From Opitutia bacterium (GTDB lineage Bacteria; Verrucomicrobiota; Verrucomicrobiia; Opitutales; JABJCN01), in NCBI GenBank assembly GCA_018668635.1, contig JABJCN010000249.1, positions 1 to 46,905 of the forward strand: a DNA stretch of 46,905 nt, in the 5' to 3' direction. A program made the position numbers and the translations under genes. The notes below the pieces were generated by a model. It was not told where the DNA came from and searched no databases. It saw only the letters and a list, made by a program, of their open reading frames with translations. Positions 1 to 8,431 of this stretch are shown in pieces; the first letter of the stretch is position 1, and every line of letters begins with the position of its first letter.

Positions 1-110
1 ATTGGTTTGTCTTTTGTCCTTTGTTTTGGGTTCTGAAGATTGAGACAACCGGTTAAATAGAAGAGCGTGGAAAGACACGTAGCGGATAGGATATAGTTGC
101 GGGTTTTCAT
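1..110 (-). CDS. Partial lipoprotein (N-terminus only)
   Basis: An ATG at 110-108 opens a minus-strand frame with no stop to the window edge, giving about 36 residues. It starts with a short basic n-region (MKTR), a hydrophobic stretch and a clean lipobox (LTGC), followed by a polar N/Q/K-rich sequence. That is the classic layout of a lipoprotein signal peptide, with the Cys near residue 22 as the lipidated residue. The rest of the protein lies outside the window, so no function can be given. It starts 68 bp downstream of the methyltransferase stop on the same strand and could be the last gene of that operon. No clear ribosome-binding site is visible. Confidence 0.6.
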   Translation of the reverse strand, partial: MKTRNYILSATCLSTLFYLTGCLNLQNPKQRTKDKP

Positions 111-178
111 AATCTTCAGGAGCGTTGGTGTGATAAGGAGTTTTGAGGGAATGGAAGTTCGCCTTGTTTGCAAAAATT

Positions 179-1024
179 TCAATCAATTTTTTGGAGGCAC
201 AGCCAATCAGCCATTTGAAGATCTGGACCATGTTTAGCTTTAAGGCTGAAGGTACCTTGTTGCAGGTTTTCTTCCTGTTGAAGGAGTGGCTTGAGCGAGT
301 CGAGGGAAAGTTCTCCGGCATAGATGTTCAGAAATAGGAAGTGGTATTGCTCTGTGAGCAGTTTTTTAAGGCGGGGAATGAGAATGGGAAGATCACGTTC
401 AATTTGCCAGGTCTGTCCCTTGGGACCGCGCCCGAAGACCGGGGGGTCAAGGATTATGGCATCATAACTATTGCCTCGTTTTATTTCTCGCTCAATAAAT
501 TTGGAGGCATCTTCCTGTATCCAGCGGATTGGGGCATCTTCGAGGTTTGAGAGTTTTTGGTTTTCACGGGCCTGACTCAGGGCTGGTTTTGAGGAGTCAA
601 CGTGGGTAACAGCAAACCCAGCGAATGCGGCTGCAAGTGTTGCAGCACCTGTATGGCCGAAGAGATTCAAGAGCTTTGGAGGTGTTCCTAAATCTTTTAG
701 TGTCTGGTTTAGGAGCCATTTCCACTGTGTCGCCTGCTCGGGAAAGAGCCCGATATGTTTGAACCCCTGTGCCGGTCGAACCTTTAGGGTCAAGGGCTCG
801 AAGTTTATGGTCCAACTTTCCGGCGTGCCGGGTCGAGGCTGCCAACCTTTTTCATTTACATAGATTATGTCAGCGGCATCCCACGTTTTCCTCGATAGGG
901 TACGAGGGTGACATGCAATGGGTTCCTCCCGGACGATCGTGTGTGAACCGAGGCGTTCCAGCTTTGTACCGTCACCGGAGTCCAGTAATTGGTAGTCCGG
1001 CCAGCTTGGTTGATAGAGATGCAA
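179..1024 (-). CDS. Class I SAM-dependent methyltransferase (RlmI/RlmK-like)
   Basis: A 281-residue protein with the Rossmann-type methyltransferase signature: motif I around LLNLFGHTGAATLAAA (near residue 120) for SAM binding, an acidic residue at the end of strand 2 (HVDSS), and DPPVFGRGPKG (near residue 193) as motif IV. The arrangement and the DPP motif match the COG1092 group of 23S rRNA cytosine methyltransferases, but the N-terminal PUA domain of RlmI is missing, so the substrate is uncertain. The start is TTG at 1024-1022. A stop lies only 12 codons upstream in this frame, so only CTG codons compete. It follows nadA by 23 bp and is probably cotranscribed with it. Confidence 0.8.
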   Translation of the reverse strand: MHLYQPSWPDYQLLDSGDGTKLERLGSHTIVREEPIACHPRTLSRKTWDAADIIYVNEKGWQPRPGTPESWTINFEPLTLKVRPAQGFKHIGLFPEQATQWKWLLNQTLKDLGTPPKLLNLFGHTGAATLAAAFAGFAVTHVDSSKPALSQARENQKLSNLEDAPIRWIQEDASKFIEREIKRGNSYDAIILDPPVFGRGPKGQTWQIERDLPILIPRLKKLLTEQYHFLFLNIYAGELSLDSLKPLLQQEENLQQGTFSLKAKHGPDLQMADWLCLQKID

Positions 1025-1047
1025 GGTTTGGCGAACGGTTTGTGGGC

Positions 1048-2049
1048 TCAGCGACTCCAGTCAAGCATCCTCAGTATGGGGGCTTCCGCCTTTGCCCGAA
1101 GTTCCTCGTCGAGGGTAATCTCCGGGGTCAGGTCGCGCAGGGTGTCACGAAGCTTGGTAATTGTGTTTCGCTTCATGTAGCGACATTCATTACAGGCGCA
1201 GAAGTCGGTGGGACCGGCAATGAAGGTTTTTTCCGGGACTTCACGTTGCAGACGATGAATCATGCCACTTTCCGTGACGATGATAAAGGCTTGGGCTGAG
1301 TGATCCTTGCAGAAGTGAACCATCTTTTCAGTGCTGCAGACCTCGTCTGCCATATCGCGAACAGATTGTAGGCATTCGGGGTGGGCGACGATGGGTGCGT
1401 CCGGATATTCAATTCTCACCCGTTCAATGGACTGTTGTGTGAACAGCACATGGGCGTAGCAACTGCCAGGCCAAAGTTGCATCTGCCGACCGGTTTGCTG
1501 GCTGACCCATTGGCCGAGGTTCTGGTCAGGGACGAAAAGAATCTTGCGGTCCTTGGGTACCTTTTCGACGATTTTGACAGCATTGCCGCTGGTGCAAATG
1601 ACATCGGACAGAGCCTTTACTGCCGCCGAGCAATTGATATAGGCGACGACGTATATGTCGGGGTTTTCGGCCTTGTAGGCAGCAAGCTTGTCAGCGGGGC
1701 AGGAGTCTGAGAGGGAGCAACCGGCGTCGAGATCCGGGAGATAAACCGGAGTCGACGGGTTGACGATTCTGGCGGTCTCGGCCATGAAGTGAACCCCGCA
1801 AAATACTATGGCTCGGGCATCTGCTTCGGCTGCCTTGTAGGAGAGACCAAGGGAGTCTCCCACAAAATCACTCACGCGCTGGATGGGTTCGATCTGGTAA
1901 TTGTGGGCGAGAATGACTGCATCCTGTCTCTTTTTAAGATCAAGGATTTCCTCTTGAATTTCAGAGAGAGGTAAATCGTTGTTAGGATCATCCGGGCGGA
2001 AAACCAAGGAGGGTGGTGGTGCTTCGGCAATTGCTTGATCTGTCTTCAT
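1048..2049 (-). CDS. nadA: Quinolinate synthase NadA
   Basis: Condenses iminoaspartate with dihydroxyacetone phosphate to give quinolinate, the NAD precursor, using a [4Fe-4S] cluster in the cytoplasm. The 333 residues fit the family. The three cluster cysteines are recognisable: C84 in FCGVHFMAE, C197 in WPGSCYAH, and C289 in NECRYMK. The ILAHNYQ segment near residue 47 is the usual N-terminal substrate-binding motif. No nadB or nadC lies nearby. It starts 9 bp after the fur-like gene, which strongly suggests one transcript and possibly regulation by that protein. The first 25 residues are poorly conserved, but no better start is obvious. Confidence 0.95.
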   Translation of the reverse strand: MKTDQAIAEAPPPSLVFRPDDPNNDLPLSEIQEEILDLKKRQDAVILAHNYQIEPIQRVSDFVGDSLGLSYKAAEADARAIVFCGVHFMAETARIVNPSTPVYLPDLDAGCSLSDSCPADKLAAYKAENPDIYVVAYINCSAAVKALSDVICTSGNAVKIVEKVPKDRKILFVPDQNLGQWVSQQTGRQMQLWPGSCYAHVLFTQQSIERVRIEYPDAPIVAHPECLQSVRDMADEVCSTEKMVHFCKDHSAQAFIIVTESGMIHRLQREVPEKTFIAGPTDFCACNECRYMKRNTITKLRDTLRDLTPEITLDEELRAKAEAPILRMLDWSR

Positions 2050-2058
2050 CGCTTGGCG

Positions 2059-2571
2059 TTAATTGTGAGTTGAAATTGTTGAATGAAGCAAACTTTCACT
2101 GGTTTTTGCTGCCTTGTGCTCGCAGGTTTGCCCGGTGCGAAGGCGAGTACAATGGGCATTGACCTGAATGCGTTGGGAGTCGACTTCTAGGCCCAGGCGT
2201 TCTGCCGCGGTCTTGGCGTACCAATCCATGAATGGGGCATCGATTTCAAAGATGTTATCGCAGTCAACACAGACAACCTGTGCTTGAAAGTTGTCTTCAC
2301 TCCGATTGGTTGCATAGTACTTGAAGTCCTTGCCCACATCTATCTCACGGACGATATCGCATTCCTGGAGGATTGGGAGGGTCCTGTAGACAGTTGCACG
2401 GGAGACTGAGTCATCGATACTCCGTGCGAGGGAAAGAAGTTCTTCTGCCGTATAGTGGCTCTCATGGCCATGTACCGCCTCCAATATGGCTCGACGTGGG
2501 CTCGTCAGGCGCAGGCTTTTCTTCGTCAGGAAGTCTTGGAAGCGCTGTAGGTGTCTGGAGTTTTCCGTCAT
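2059..2571 (-). CDS. Fur-family transcriptional regulator with atypical metal site
   Basis: A 170-residue Fur-superfamily repressor. The N-terminal winged helix is clear ([13 protein letters not shown] near 21-33; [12 protein letters not shown] near 57-68). The dimerisation half has the structural zinc pair CVDC (C101, C104), but the second CxxC is replaced by two cysteines nine residues apart (C141, C150). The histidine cluster normally just before the first CxxC is absent: the segment there reads [12 protein letters not shown]39 of the family's sensing site remains. The protein may therefore sense something other than iron or peroxide, or have a reduced metal site. It is first in a minus-strand operon with nadA and a methyltransferase and is divergent from priA. 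Confidence 0.85.
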   Translation of the reverse strand: MTENSRHLQRFQDFLTKKSLRLTSPRRAILEAVHGHESHYTAEELLSLARSIDDSVSRATVYRTLPILQECDIVREIDVGKDFKYYATNRSEDNFQAQVVCVDCDNIFEIDAPFMDWYAKTAAERLGLEVDSQRIQVNAHCTRLRTGQTCEHKAAKTSESLLHSTISTHN

Positions 2572-2711
2572 TAAGGCTCAGTCCATCGCGATTGTGATGA
2601 TTTAGCTCATGTAAGATCAATTTATGAAAATGAAAAGGCAAAAACTATAATGATCGTTTTATGGTGGTTAATTTTTTTATTTTTGATGTGGGAATTATAG
2701 ACGGGGAGGTC

Positions 2712-2738
2712 ATGTTGGCTAACTGTTATAAAATATGA
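2712..2738 (+). CDS. Possible 8-codon leader ORF overlapping priA
   Basis: An ATG at 2712 follows a strong GGGGAGG at 2703-2709 and opens an 8-codon frame (MLANCYKI). Its TGA at 2736-2738 overlaps the priA ATG at 2735 (ATGA). priA itself has no Shine-Dalgarno sequence directly ahead, so ribosomes may load at the leader and restart on priA. This is read directly from the sequence; the function is inferred. The alternative is that the GGGGAGG motif acts at long range on priA. Confidence 0.45.
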   Translation: MLANCYKI

Positions 2739-4999
2739 AGACAGTTGATGGTGCAGTGAACAGTAGACTTGTAGAGGTGATCCTATTGACGGGATTAGGT
2801 TCGCAACTGGTTTACCGAGTCGGAGAGGCTTTGCCTCGACCGCTGCAACCGGGTGACTTGGTCCGGGTTCCCTTGCTGAACCGGACGGAACTGGGAGTGG
2901 TTGCCCGGCATGGAACGGATCAAGATGTGGATGCTTCTAAGATCAAAAACGTATTGGAGCTGGTTCGTGACCAAGCGGTTTTGTCGAATGATTTACTGAA
3001 ACTGGCAAAGTGGATGCATCCCTATTACGCGGCATCTATGGAGTCGATTTTGGAGACCATGATTCCGGTGGCCGTGCGAAGGGGAACGAAGAGTAAGATC
3101 AAGAAATTCTTGCGATCTGTTGGTCCGGTGGAGGATGCTATACTTGAAGAAATGCAGAAGCGGGCACCGAAACAAGCCAAGCTTTTGCAGTTTCTTCGGG
3201 ATCAGATTGCACCTGCTCCCAAGGTTGCCTTACTGAAACGATTGGGGGTTCAGCCATCAAGCTGTAGTGCACTGGTGGATCGGGGTCTGGTGGAGGAGAC
3301 TTCAGCCAGGGAAAATCGGGTTGCCTACGAGGATGAGTTTTCTGATGGAGCTTCCGTGGAGGAGTCGCTTGAGCTGGTCTTGACAGAAGAGCAAAGCCTA
3401 GCCGTGGATTCGTTGCGGGCTAGTGAGAAGGAGGATAAGTTTGCAGTACACCTTTTACATGGAGTTACAGGATCAGGAAAGACGGAAGTCTATTTACGGT
3501 TGATGGAGTCAGTCCTCAAGAAAGGTGGCGGAGTGTTGTTTCTTGTGCCGGAGGTGTCGTTGGCTCCGCAGACCGTTGACCGGATTCGGGCACGATTTAA
3601 TAAACTGGGCGTGGAGACCGCTGTTTGGCACAGTCATCTTTCGGAAGGGGAGCGCTTGGACGCATGGCAAATGGTGGCAGAGGGTCGTGCGCGAGTGGTG
3701 GTTGGTGCCCGGTCGGCTGTATTTGCTCCCGTTAAGAAATTGAAACTGGTGTTGGTGGATGAAGAGCATGAGCCTGCTTTCAAGCAGGAGGAGACCCCTC
3801 GTTATCATGGCCGGGATGTAGCAGTATATAGGGCGATGTTGGCTAAATGTCTTTGCGTACTCGGATCTGCTACGCCGTCCGTGGAGTCGGTTAACAACGT
3901 AAAGCAGGGGAAATATATTCTCAATCGATTGACAAAGCGAGTGGATGACAGGGAGTTGCCAGTTGTGCATGTGGTGGATATGCGTCGCGAAATCTTGAAG
4001 AAAAACCGAATGGTGGCTTTTTCAGAAGTTTTGAAGGAGAAGTTGCTTTTGAGGTATGAGCAGAAGGAACAATCCATTCTTTTCATAAACCGTCGGGGTT
4101 ACTCCAAAAGCATGCTTTGTCCGGAATGTGGGTTCGTCGCTTATTGTGATCATTGCAGTGTTACAATGACCTACCACCGAACTGATGGTCAATTACGCTG
4201 CCATCTTTGTGGGTTTGAGAAGGTTGCACCAACCCGGTGCCCGACGTGCAACTCAGTCAAAGTGCGCTGGCAAGGGGTTGGAACCCAACGCGTGGAGGAG
4301 GCACTTCTGCACCTGCTCCCAAAGGCAAGGATAGTACGGATGGATGCCGATGTTATGGGGCGCAAGAATTTATACAGGAAAATCCTTGGGGATTTCAGGC
4401 GAGGCCAGATTGATGTACTTGTTGGAACCCAAATGATAGCAAAGGGTCTGGATTTTCCAAATGTGACCTTGGTGGGAATTGTTGAGGCGGATTTATCGAT
4501 GCATATTCAGGATTTTCGAGCAGGGGAGCGTACTTTCCAATTAATGGTGCAGGTTGCTGGAAGGGCGGGACGGGGAGATCGTGCAGGTGAGGTTGTCGTT
4601 CAGACGTTCGATCCTTCGAGTGCTCCAATCCAGTACGCACGCAGGTCCGAATTTGACGGATTCCTTGAGGATGAACTTGAACAGCGTTCAGAGCTTGGGT
4701 ATCCACCATTTCGATCCTTGATTCGCCAGGTGTTCATGGGCTTAAACCCAGAAAAAGTCACTTTCTATGCTGAGCACTGGGTCAAGAAAGTTAAGGCGAC
4801 TCTTGATGACACTGTGGAGATTCGTGGTCCGGTACCTGCACCCTTGGAGAAGATAAAGGACCAATACCGTTTCCATGTATGGTTTTTTTTCCCTCGCGGA
4901 AAACTTTTGGCATCCCGGCTTTTTGAGCTACGCAAGGACTTCGCAATGGATAAGGATGTGCGGGATTTTATTGATGTGGATCCCGTGAGTCTGTCCTGA
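2735..4999 (+). CDS. priA: Primosomal replication restart helicase PriA
   Basis: A superfamily 2 3'-to-5' DNA helicase that reloads the replisome at stalled forks. It has 754 residues and looks complete. The N-terminal 3'-DNA-binding domain covers about 10-110. Helicase motif I is GVTGSGKT (243-250), motif II DEEH (342-345) and motif III GSATPS near 377. The helicase core is interrupted by the PriA-specific zinc region with eight cysteines at 462, 465, 471, 474, 489, 492, 502 and 505. GTQMIAKGLDFPNVTLVG and QVAGRAGRG are the C-terminal helicase motifs. Its stop is 12 bp from the stop of the convergent aminotransferase gene. The start is tied to the small overlapping leader ORF. Confidence 0.96.
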   Translation: MKTVDGAVNSRLVEVILLTGLGSQLVYRVGEALPRPLQPGDLVRVPLLNRTELGVVARHGTDQDVDASKIKNVLELVRDQAVLSNDLLKLAKWMHPYYAASMESILETMIPVAVRRGTKSKIKKFLRSVGPVEDAILEEMQKRAPKQAKLLQFLRDQIAPAPKVALLKRLGVQPSSCSALVDRGLVEETSARENRVAYEDEFSDGASVEESLELVLTEEQSLAVDSLRASEKEDKFAVHLLHGVTGSGKTEVYLRLMESVLKKGGGVLFLVPEVSLAPQTVDRIRARFNKLGVETAVWHSHLSEGERLDAWQMVAEGRARVVVGARSAVFAPVKKLKLVLVDEEHEPAFKQEETPRYHGRDVAVYRAMLAKCLCVLGSATPSVESVNNVKQGKYILNRLTKRVDDRELPVVHVVDMRREILKKNRMVAFSEVLKEKLLLRYEQKEQSILFINRRGYSKSMLCPECGFVAYCDHCSVTMTYHRTDGQLRCHLCGFEKVAPTRCPTCNSVKVRWQGVGTQRVEEALLHLLPKARIVRMDADVMGRKNLYRKILGDFRRGQIDVLVGTQMIAKGLDFPNVTLVGIVEADLSMHIQDFRAGERTFQLMVQVAGRAGRGDRAGEVVVQTFDPSSAPIQYARRSEFDGFLEDELEQRSELGYPPFRSLIRQVFMGLNPEKVTFYAEHWVKKVKATLDDTVEIRGPVPAPLEKIKDQYRFHVWFFFPRGKLLASRLFELRKDFAMDKDVRDFIDVDPVSLS

Positions 5000-5011
5000 A
5001 AACTATTTTGC

Positions 5012-6175
5012 CTACGACTCTTTTTTCAATTCCATTACTGCAGTTTCCATTCGATCCAGAGCTTGTTCAAGCAGCGATCGGGTGCAACCAAAGTTAAGAC
5101 GGACAAACCCTGGTTTCCCGAAATCACGACCATCAGATAAGCCGATGCCATGATCTTCAAAGAACCGTTGAGGATTGTCTTGGCCAAGTTTTCTTGCGTC
5201 GATCCAGAGGAGATAGGTGGCTTCAACTGGATGGGTCCATAATCCAGGCATTCTTGATATTCGCTGGTAAGCCAGATCCGCATTTGATTTTAGGTACTTA
5301 AGAAGCTGAAGATGCCATTGGGCAGAGTCTCTATAAGCGGCAAGGGCCGCAGTGTACCCGATAGCCGCAGGGTCGGGTACTATGCCCGCACGAATTTTCT
5401 TGAATGCAGTTCTCAGTTGAGGGTTTGGGATGATAGCAAAAGAGCAACCAAACCCGGGCAGATTAAAGGTCTTGCTGGGTGCCATCAGGGTAATGGTGCG
5501 GTCTGCAATATCTGGGGACAGAGTGGCAATAGGAATGTGTGACTTACTTGGTTCAAGAAGGAGATCGCAGTGGATTTCATCGGAGCAGATGATGAGATTG
5601 TTGCGGAGGCAGAACTCGGCGGTTTCCTTTAGCTCCTCGACAGAGAATATACGACCGAGCGGATTGTGGGGGTTGCAAAAGAGGAAAAGATTTGTTTTGT
5701 TTGTGATGGTTTGCTCTAGGGCATCAAAGTCAATTGTCCATCGTTCCAAAACAGGATCAAAACCCATTTCGTACCGCAATGCGTTCCGATCTGCATATCC
5801 AGGCGCTGTTAGAAAAGGTGGATAAATGGGCGTGGTGGTTAGGATATCATCGCCGGGTTCGCCCACGCATCGACTGGCAATATTGAGTCCCGGGACCATA
5901 CCCGGAAGCCAGATGATCCAAGATGGATCGATTGACCAATCGTAATGATTCAGTAACCTTTCTTCTATTGTTTTGACTAGTTCTCGGGGAGGAAGCGAGT
6001 ACCCGAAAAGACCATGGTTAACCTCTTCCCGAAGTGCATCAATTACAGGGGGGGGGCATAGGAAGTCCATGTCGGCAACCCAAAGAGGAAGGATATCTTG
6101 TCCCTCATACTTACCCCATTTTAAGGTTTCTTTACCTGTGCGGTCAACAGGTGTGTCGAAATCATAAGTTTCCAT
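5012..6175 (-). CDS. PatB/MalY-family PLP aminotransferase (probable C-S beta-lyase)
   Basis: A fold-type I pyridoxal-phosphate enzyme of 387 residues, the usual length. The family start (FDTPVDRTGKETLKW, then LPLWVADMDF) is typical of PatB/MalY cystathionine beta-lyases, which split cystathionine or cysteine S-conjugates. The cofactor lysine is K235 in APSKTFNLPG. The Asp contacting the pyridine nitrogen is in SDEIHCDL, with the Asn in CNPHNPLGR. The C-terminal carboxylate-binding Arg is in FVRLNFGC. It is a single gene, convergent with priA, and 147 bp of unremarkable AT-rich DNA separates it from the HD-domain gene upstream. Aminotransferase activity on other substrates cannot be excluded. 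Confidence 0.9.
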   Translation of the reverse strand: METYDFDTPVDRTGKETLKWGKYEGQDILPLWVADMDFLCPPPVIDALREEVNHGLFGYSLPPRELVKTIEERLLNHYDWSIDPSWIIWLPGMVPGLNIASRCVGEPGDDILTTTPIYPPFLTAPGYADRNALRYEMGFDPVLERWTIDFDALEQTITNKTNLFLFCNPHNPLGRIFSVEELKETAEFCLRNNLIICSDEIHCDLLLEPSKSHIPIATLSPDIADRTITLMAPSKTFNLPGFGCSFAIIPNPQLRTAFKKIRAGIVPDPAAIGYTAALAAYRDSAQWHLQLLKYLKSNADLAYQRISRMPGLWTHPVEATYLLWIDARKLGQDNPQRFFEDHGIGLSDGRDFGKPGFVRLNFGCTRSLLEQALDRMETAVMELKKES

Positions 6176-6322
6176 TTAAGAATGTCCAGCGTTTGACTGG
6201 GTTGCTATTTTATTTTCCCTTGAGTATGGACATCTCACGAAAAGTGCCGTTCAAAAATCGGTATACAAGTTCTTTCCTCAGAAAGATGAATTATATTCGA
6301 TTTTGTAAGCGGAAAATAGAGC

Positions 6323-7240
6323 TTAGCGCCGTTTCCCCTTAGCTTCAGAGCCTTTGGGAGACCCCTTACTTTTTTTTTCTTTAGGCAGAGGAACGGAGCC
6401 ACATTTTTCCGTCATTTCCTTGTAGTGCTCTGATGCAAAGACGTGGGAGTGAAGATTGGTTATCCATTCCTTGCCTTCCTGTGTTACTTCAAGGTACCGC
6501 ATTGCATATTGAATATAAGGACTTACTTCATTCCAAAAGAATTTGGCAAAACCACACCTAACATGTCCGGGATTCTTGTATCCGAAAAGTTTATTGACCC
6601 CAAGTTCCTCGAATTCATAAAAGAGGTTTGATAGTTTTAGAAAGTAGTTTGGGTCTCCCAATTGACCTATAAAGTCAGCAGCACGGACGAGTCCTGGAAG
6701 ATCATCTTTACAAGAGTGATCCTCATCCTGTGGAATTGGGAAGCGGGTCATCTCAATAAAGCTACAGATTTTCTTGGCATCAAACATTGGGTTTTTCCCA
6801 AATCGCTCCATTATAAACAATTTTCCCCTGTCTATATGGTAGGGGGTCAGGAGTGCGCTGGTGCCGTTTTCATTGATATCGACAATTTTTCCGAATCCAT
6901 CATCATATTTCCCAAAACTGTCCTTTTGGCAGACCCCTTTGACATAACCAATGTCGTGGCATAAAAGAGAGACCACAAAGTTTAACCAGTCTTTGGGGTT
7001 GATACCACCTTTGTTTAGTTGGCGTCCCTTCAATATTTCCTGTCCCACCATGGTCACCATGATGGTGTGATCAATATTATGATAGAGCGCGTCACTATTA
7101 GCCAGGTTCTCCAATGCCAGATTGCCTGCCCAAGCCAGAATCTCCCCAATATCGGAGTTCATAGACCCAAATGAAAGCCTGTAGGATTTACGAAGTTCCT
7201 CCACGAAGGGATCGATCTTAAGTTTATGCAGGTTCAGCAT
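6323..7240 (-). CDS. HD-domain metal-dependent phosphohydrolase-like protein
   Basis: A 305-residue cytoplasmic protein with an HD-type metal site: H54 and H58 in YHNIDHTIM, H95-D96 in LLCHDIGYVKGVC, and further His/Asp residues downstream (HIDRGKL; RAADFIGQLGD). The pattern matches my memory of the HD group usually called the Npun_R2479 family, which is related to cyclic-nucleotide phosphodiesterases and has no settled substrate. The last 20 or so residues are strongly basic and low in complexity (KEKKSKGSPKGSEAKGKRR), perhaps for nucleic-acid or membrane contact. It appears to be monocistronic. Confidence 0.75.
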   Translation of the reverse strand: MLNLHKLKIDPFVEELRKSYRLSFGSMNSDIGEILAWAGNLALENLANSDALYHNIDHTIMVTMVGQEILKGRQLNKGGINPKDWLNFVVSLLCHDIGYVKGVCQKDSFGKYDDGFGKIVDINENGTSALLTPYHIDRGKLFIMERFGKNPMFDAKKICSFIEMTRFPIPQDEDHSCKDDLPGLVRAADFIGQLGDPNYFLKLSNLFYEFEELGVNKLFGYKNPGHVRCGFAKFFWNEVSPYIQYAMRYLEVTQEGKEWITNLHSHVFASEHYKEMTEKCGSVPLPKEKKSKGSPKGSEAKGKRR

Positions 7241-7479
7241 AGGGGGAAGGGATTGAGCATTTATTCCTTTTTATCAAATAGGAACCATTTGATTCAACGA
7301 AGATTGGTGATTGCCAGAAAGTAATAGTTATTATATTGGACAGGGGCCTAAAATCACATTCATCTTCATGTATTTTTTTGAGTGATGAAATATGAAAGAA
7401 TTGCTCTTCATGTCAAGAATTAAGGGAAGCCAGAAGGGGTGCGTGACAGGCTTGTTTTCAAGTGCTACACCCAATTTAA

Positions 7480-7710
7480 TCATGGTTCTTGGGACATTAC
7501 TGGATTCAATATATAGACGCAGAATCCTATTCCCATGACAAGGAGGGTTATCAATAACCCCACTGTCATTTTTATACGCCAATCCAGTTTTTCCTTTTCC
7601 AAAGGTTTATTCGTCAATGATGAATCTGTCGGTGGTGATTCTCCTGTTGCATATTCGTTGCCTGACTGGTCCAGCATTTCAGAAAATTCTATTTCCTTAT
7701 CTTCCTCCAT
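7480..7710 (-). CDS. Small single-pass membrane protein, unknown
   Basis: A 76-residue frame with a coherent layout: an acidic, polar N-terminal half (MEEDKEIEFSEMLDQ), a basic spacer (KEKLDWRIKM) and one transmembrane helix (about 50-69, VGLLITLLVMGIGFCVYIL) before a short C-terminal tail. This gives an N-in topology by the positive-inside rule. I do not recognise a family. The overlapping 83-residue frame at 7331-7582 looks like a shadow. The 239 bp between its stop and the HD-domain gene hold nothing I can identify. Confidence 0.5.
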   Translation of the reverse strand: MEEDKEIEFSEMLDQSGNEYATGESPPTDSSLTNKPLEKEKLDWRIKMTVGLLITLLVMGIGFCVYILNPVMSQEP

Positions 7711-7900
7711 TTTTCGAGTATGTTGCTATTTACCTCAGGAACCTGACGAGTCCATGGCTTTTCAATTGCATTTAGCTTAGGTGTGAAAAAATGTTTATAT
7801 CTCTTTGTTGCAAGATTTTAAGACTGTAACAAATTCGTCTTCTTAGTTCCCTATCTATTGGAAGTCTGGAAAAATCACAAGTAAACTAGTCACTTACACC

Positions 7901-8116
7901 ATGTCACAAATCTGTCAGGAATTTCACACCATGGAAACCATGCTAGAGAAAATTAAAAATCCTAATGAATTACGCTCCACCAACAATTTGGTTCAGGACG
8001 AAAGATGCCTTGAACAAACCCGTAATGAAATTGAGTTTAAGTTGCGAATTGGTCATTCCGAAATCTGGACCAATATTCAAAAGGTAGATCAATTTCTCGA
8101 AAGGGCCATCGCCTAA
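7901..8116 (+). CDS. Small hypothetical protein
   Basis: A 71-residue frame, hydrophilic and probably helical, with two cysteines and no signal peptide or transmembrane segment. The composition (many E, K, N, I) looks protein-like, and an in-frame second ATG at 7931 could be the real start. No family is recognised and no Shine-Dalgarno sequence is clear. The 190 bp upstream are AT-rich and show no feature I can name. It may be spurious. Confidence 0.35.
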   Translation: MSQICQEFHTMETMLEKIKNPNELRSTNNLVQDERCLEQTRNEIEFKLRIGHSEIWTNIQKVDQFLERAIA

Positions 8117-8144
8117 TTCTCCCTTTTTTGCTTTCTTGCTTAAA

Positions 8145-8220
8145 TGGTGGGTCGACTGGGACTTGAACCCAGAACCAAGAGCTTAAAAGGCTCCTGCTCT
8201 ACCGATTGAGCTACCGACCC
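8145..8220 (-). tRNA. tRNA-Lys (anticodon TTT)
   Basis: Read on the minus strand, the 76 nt fold as a standard tRNA. The acceptor arm pairs GGGTCGG with the 3' strand, the D arm carries AGCTC...GAGC, the anticodon loop is CTTTTAA (anticodon TTT), and the T arm contains GGTTCAAGTCC. The 3' CCA is encoded at 8147-8145. Anticodon and body closely resemble bacterial tRNA-Lys. It stands alone between a small ORF and the paralog pair, with no neighbouring tRNA. Confidence 0.95.
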
Positions 8221-8398
8221 ATTTTCAAAAAGAATTTTGGAGGAAAATTTATTTCGATTGATAGGCAAGCAAAATCGGGTGATATAATTCAAGCTTTCGA
8301 TGAAGATTCTGGATTTGTAATGCCTCCTTTTAAAGACTTGAGTTCCAGTTGTTTCATGCTTGAATACATCTTATCGTTTAATTAGCCAATATCCCGAT

Positions 8399-8420
8399 TC
8401 ATGCTAAGCATGATTTTTTT
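8399..8420 (+). terminator. Rho-independent terminator just ahead of the paralog gene
   Basis: A 6-bp perfect stem (TCATGC/GCATGA, 8399-8404 with 8408-8413), a TAA loop and seven consecutive T (8414-8420). It ends only 11 bp before the ATG at 8432, so it sits in the 5' leader of that gene if transcription starts upstream. It may end a transcript from the small ORF at 7901, or act as an attenuator. The remaining 8221-8398 stretch is AT-rich with nothing recognised. Confidence 0.55.
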
Positions 8421-8431
8421 GCTACATAGTT

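Noticed and set aside
7331-7582. 83-residue minus-strand frame
   Set aside because: It overlaps the better membrane-protein frame at 7480-7710 and has no recognisable domain or signal.
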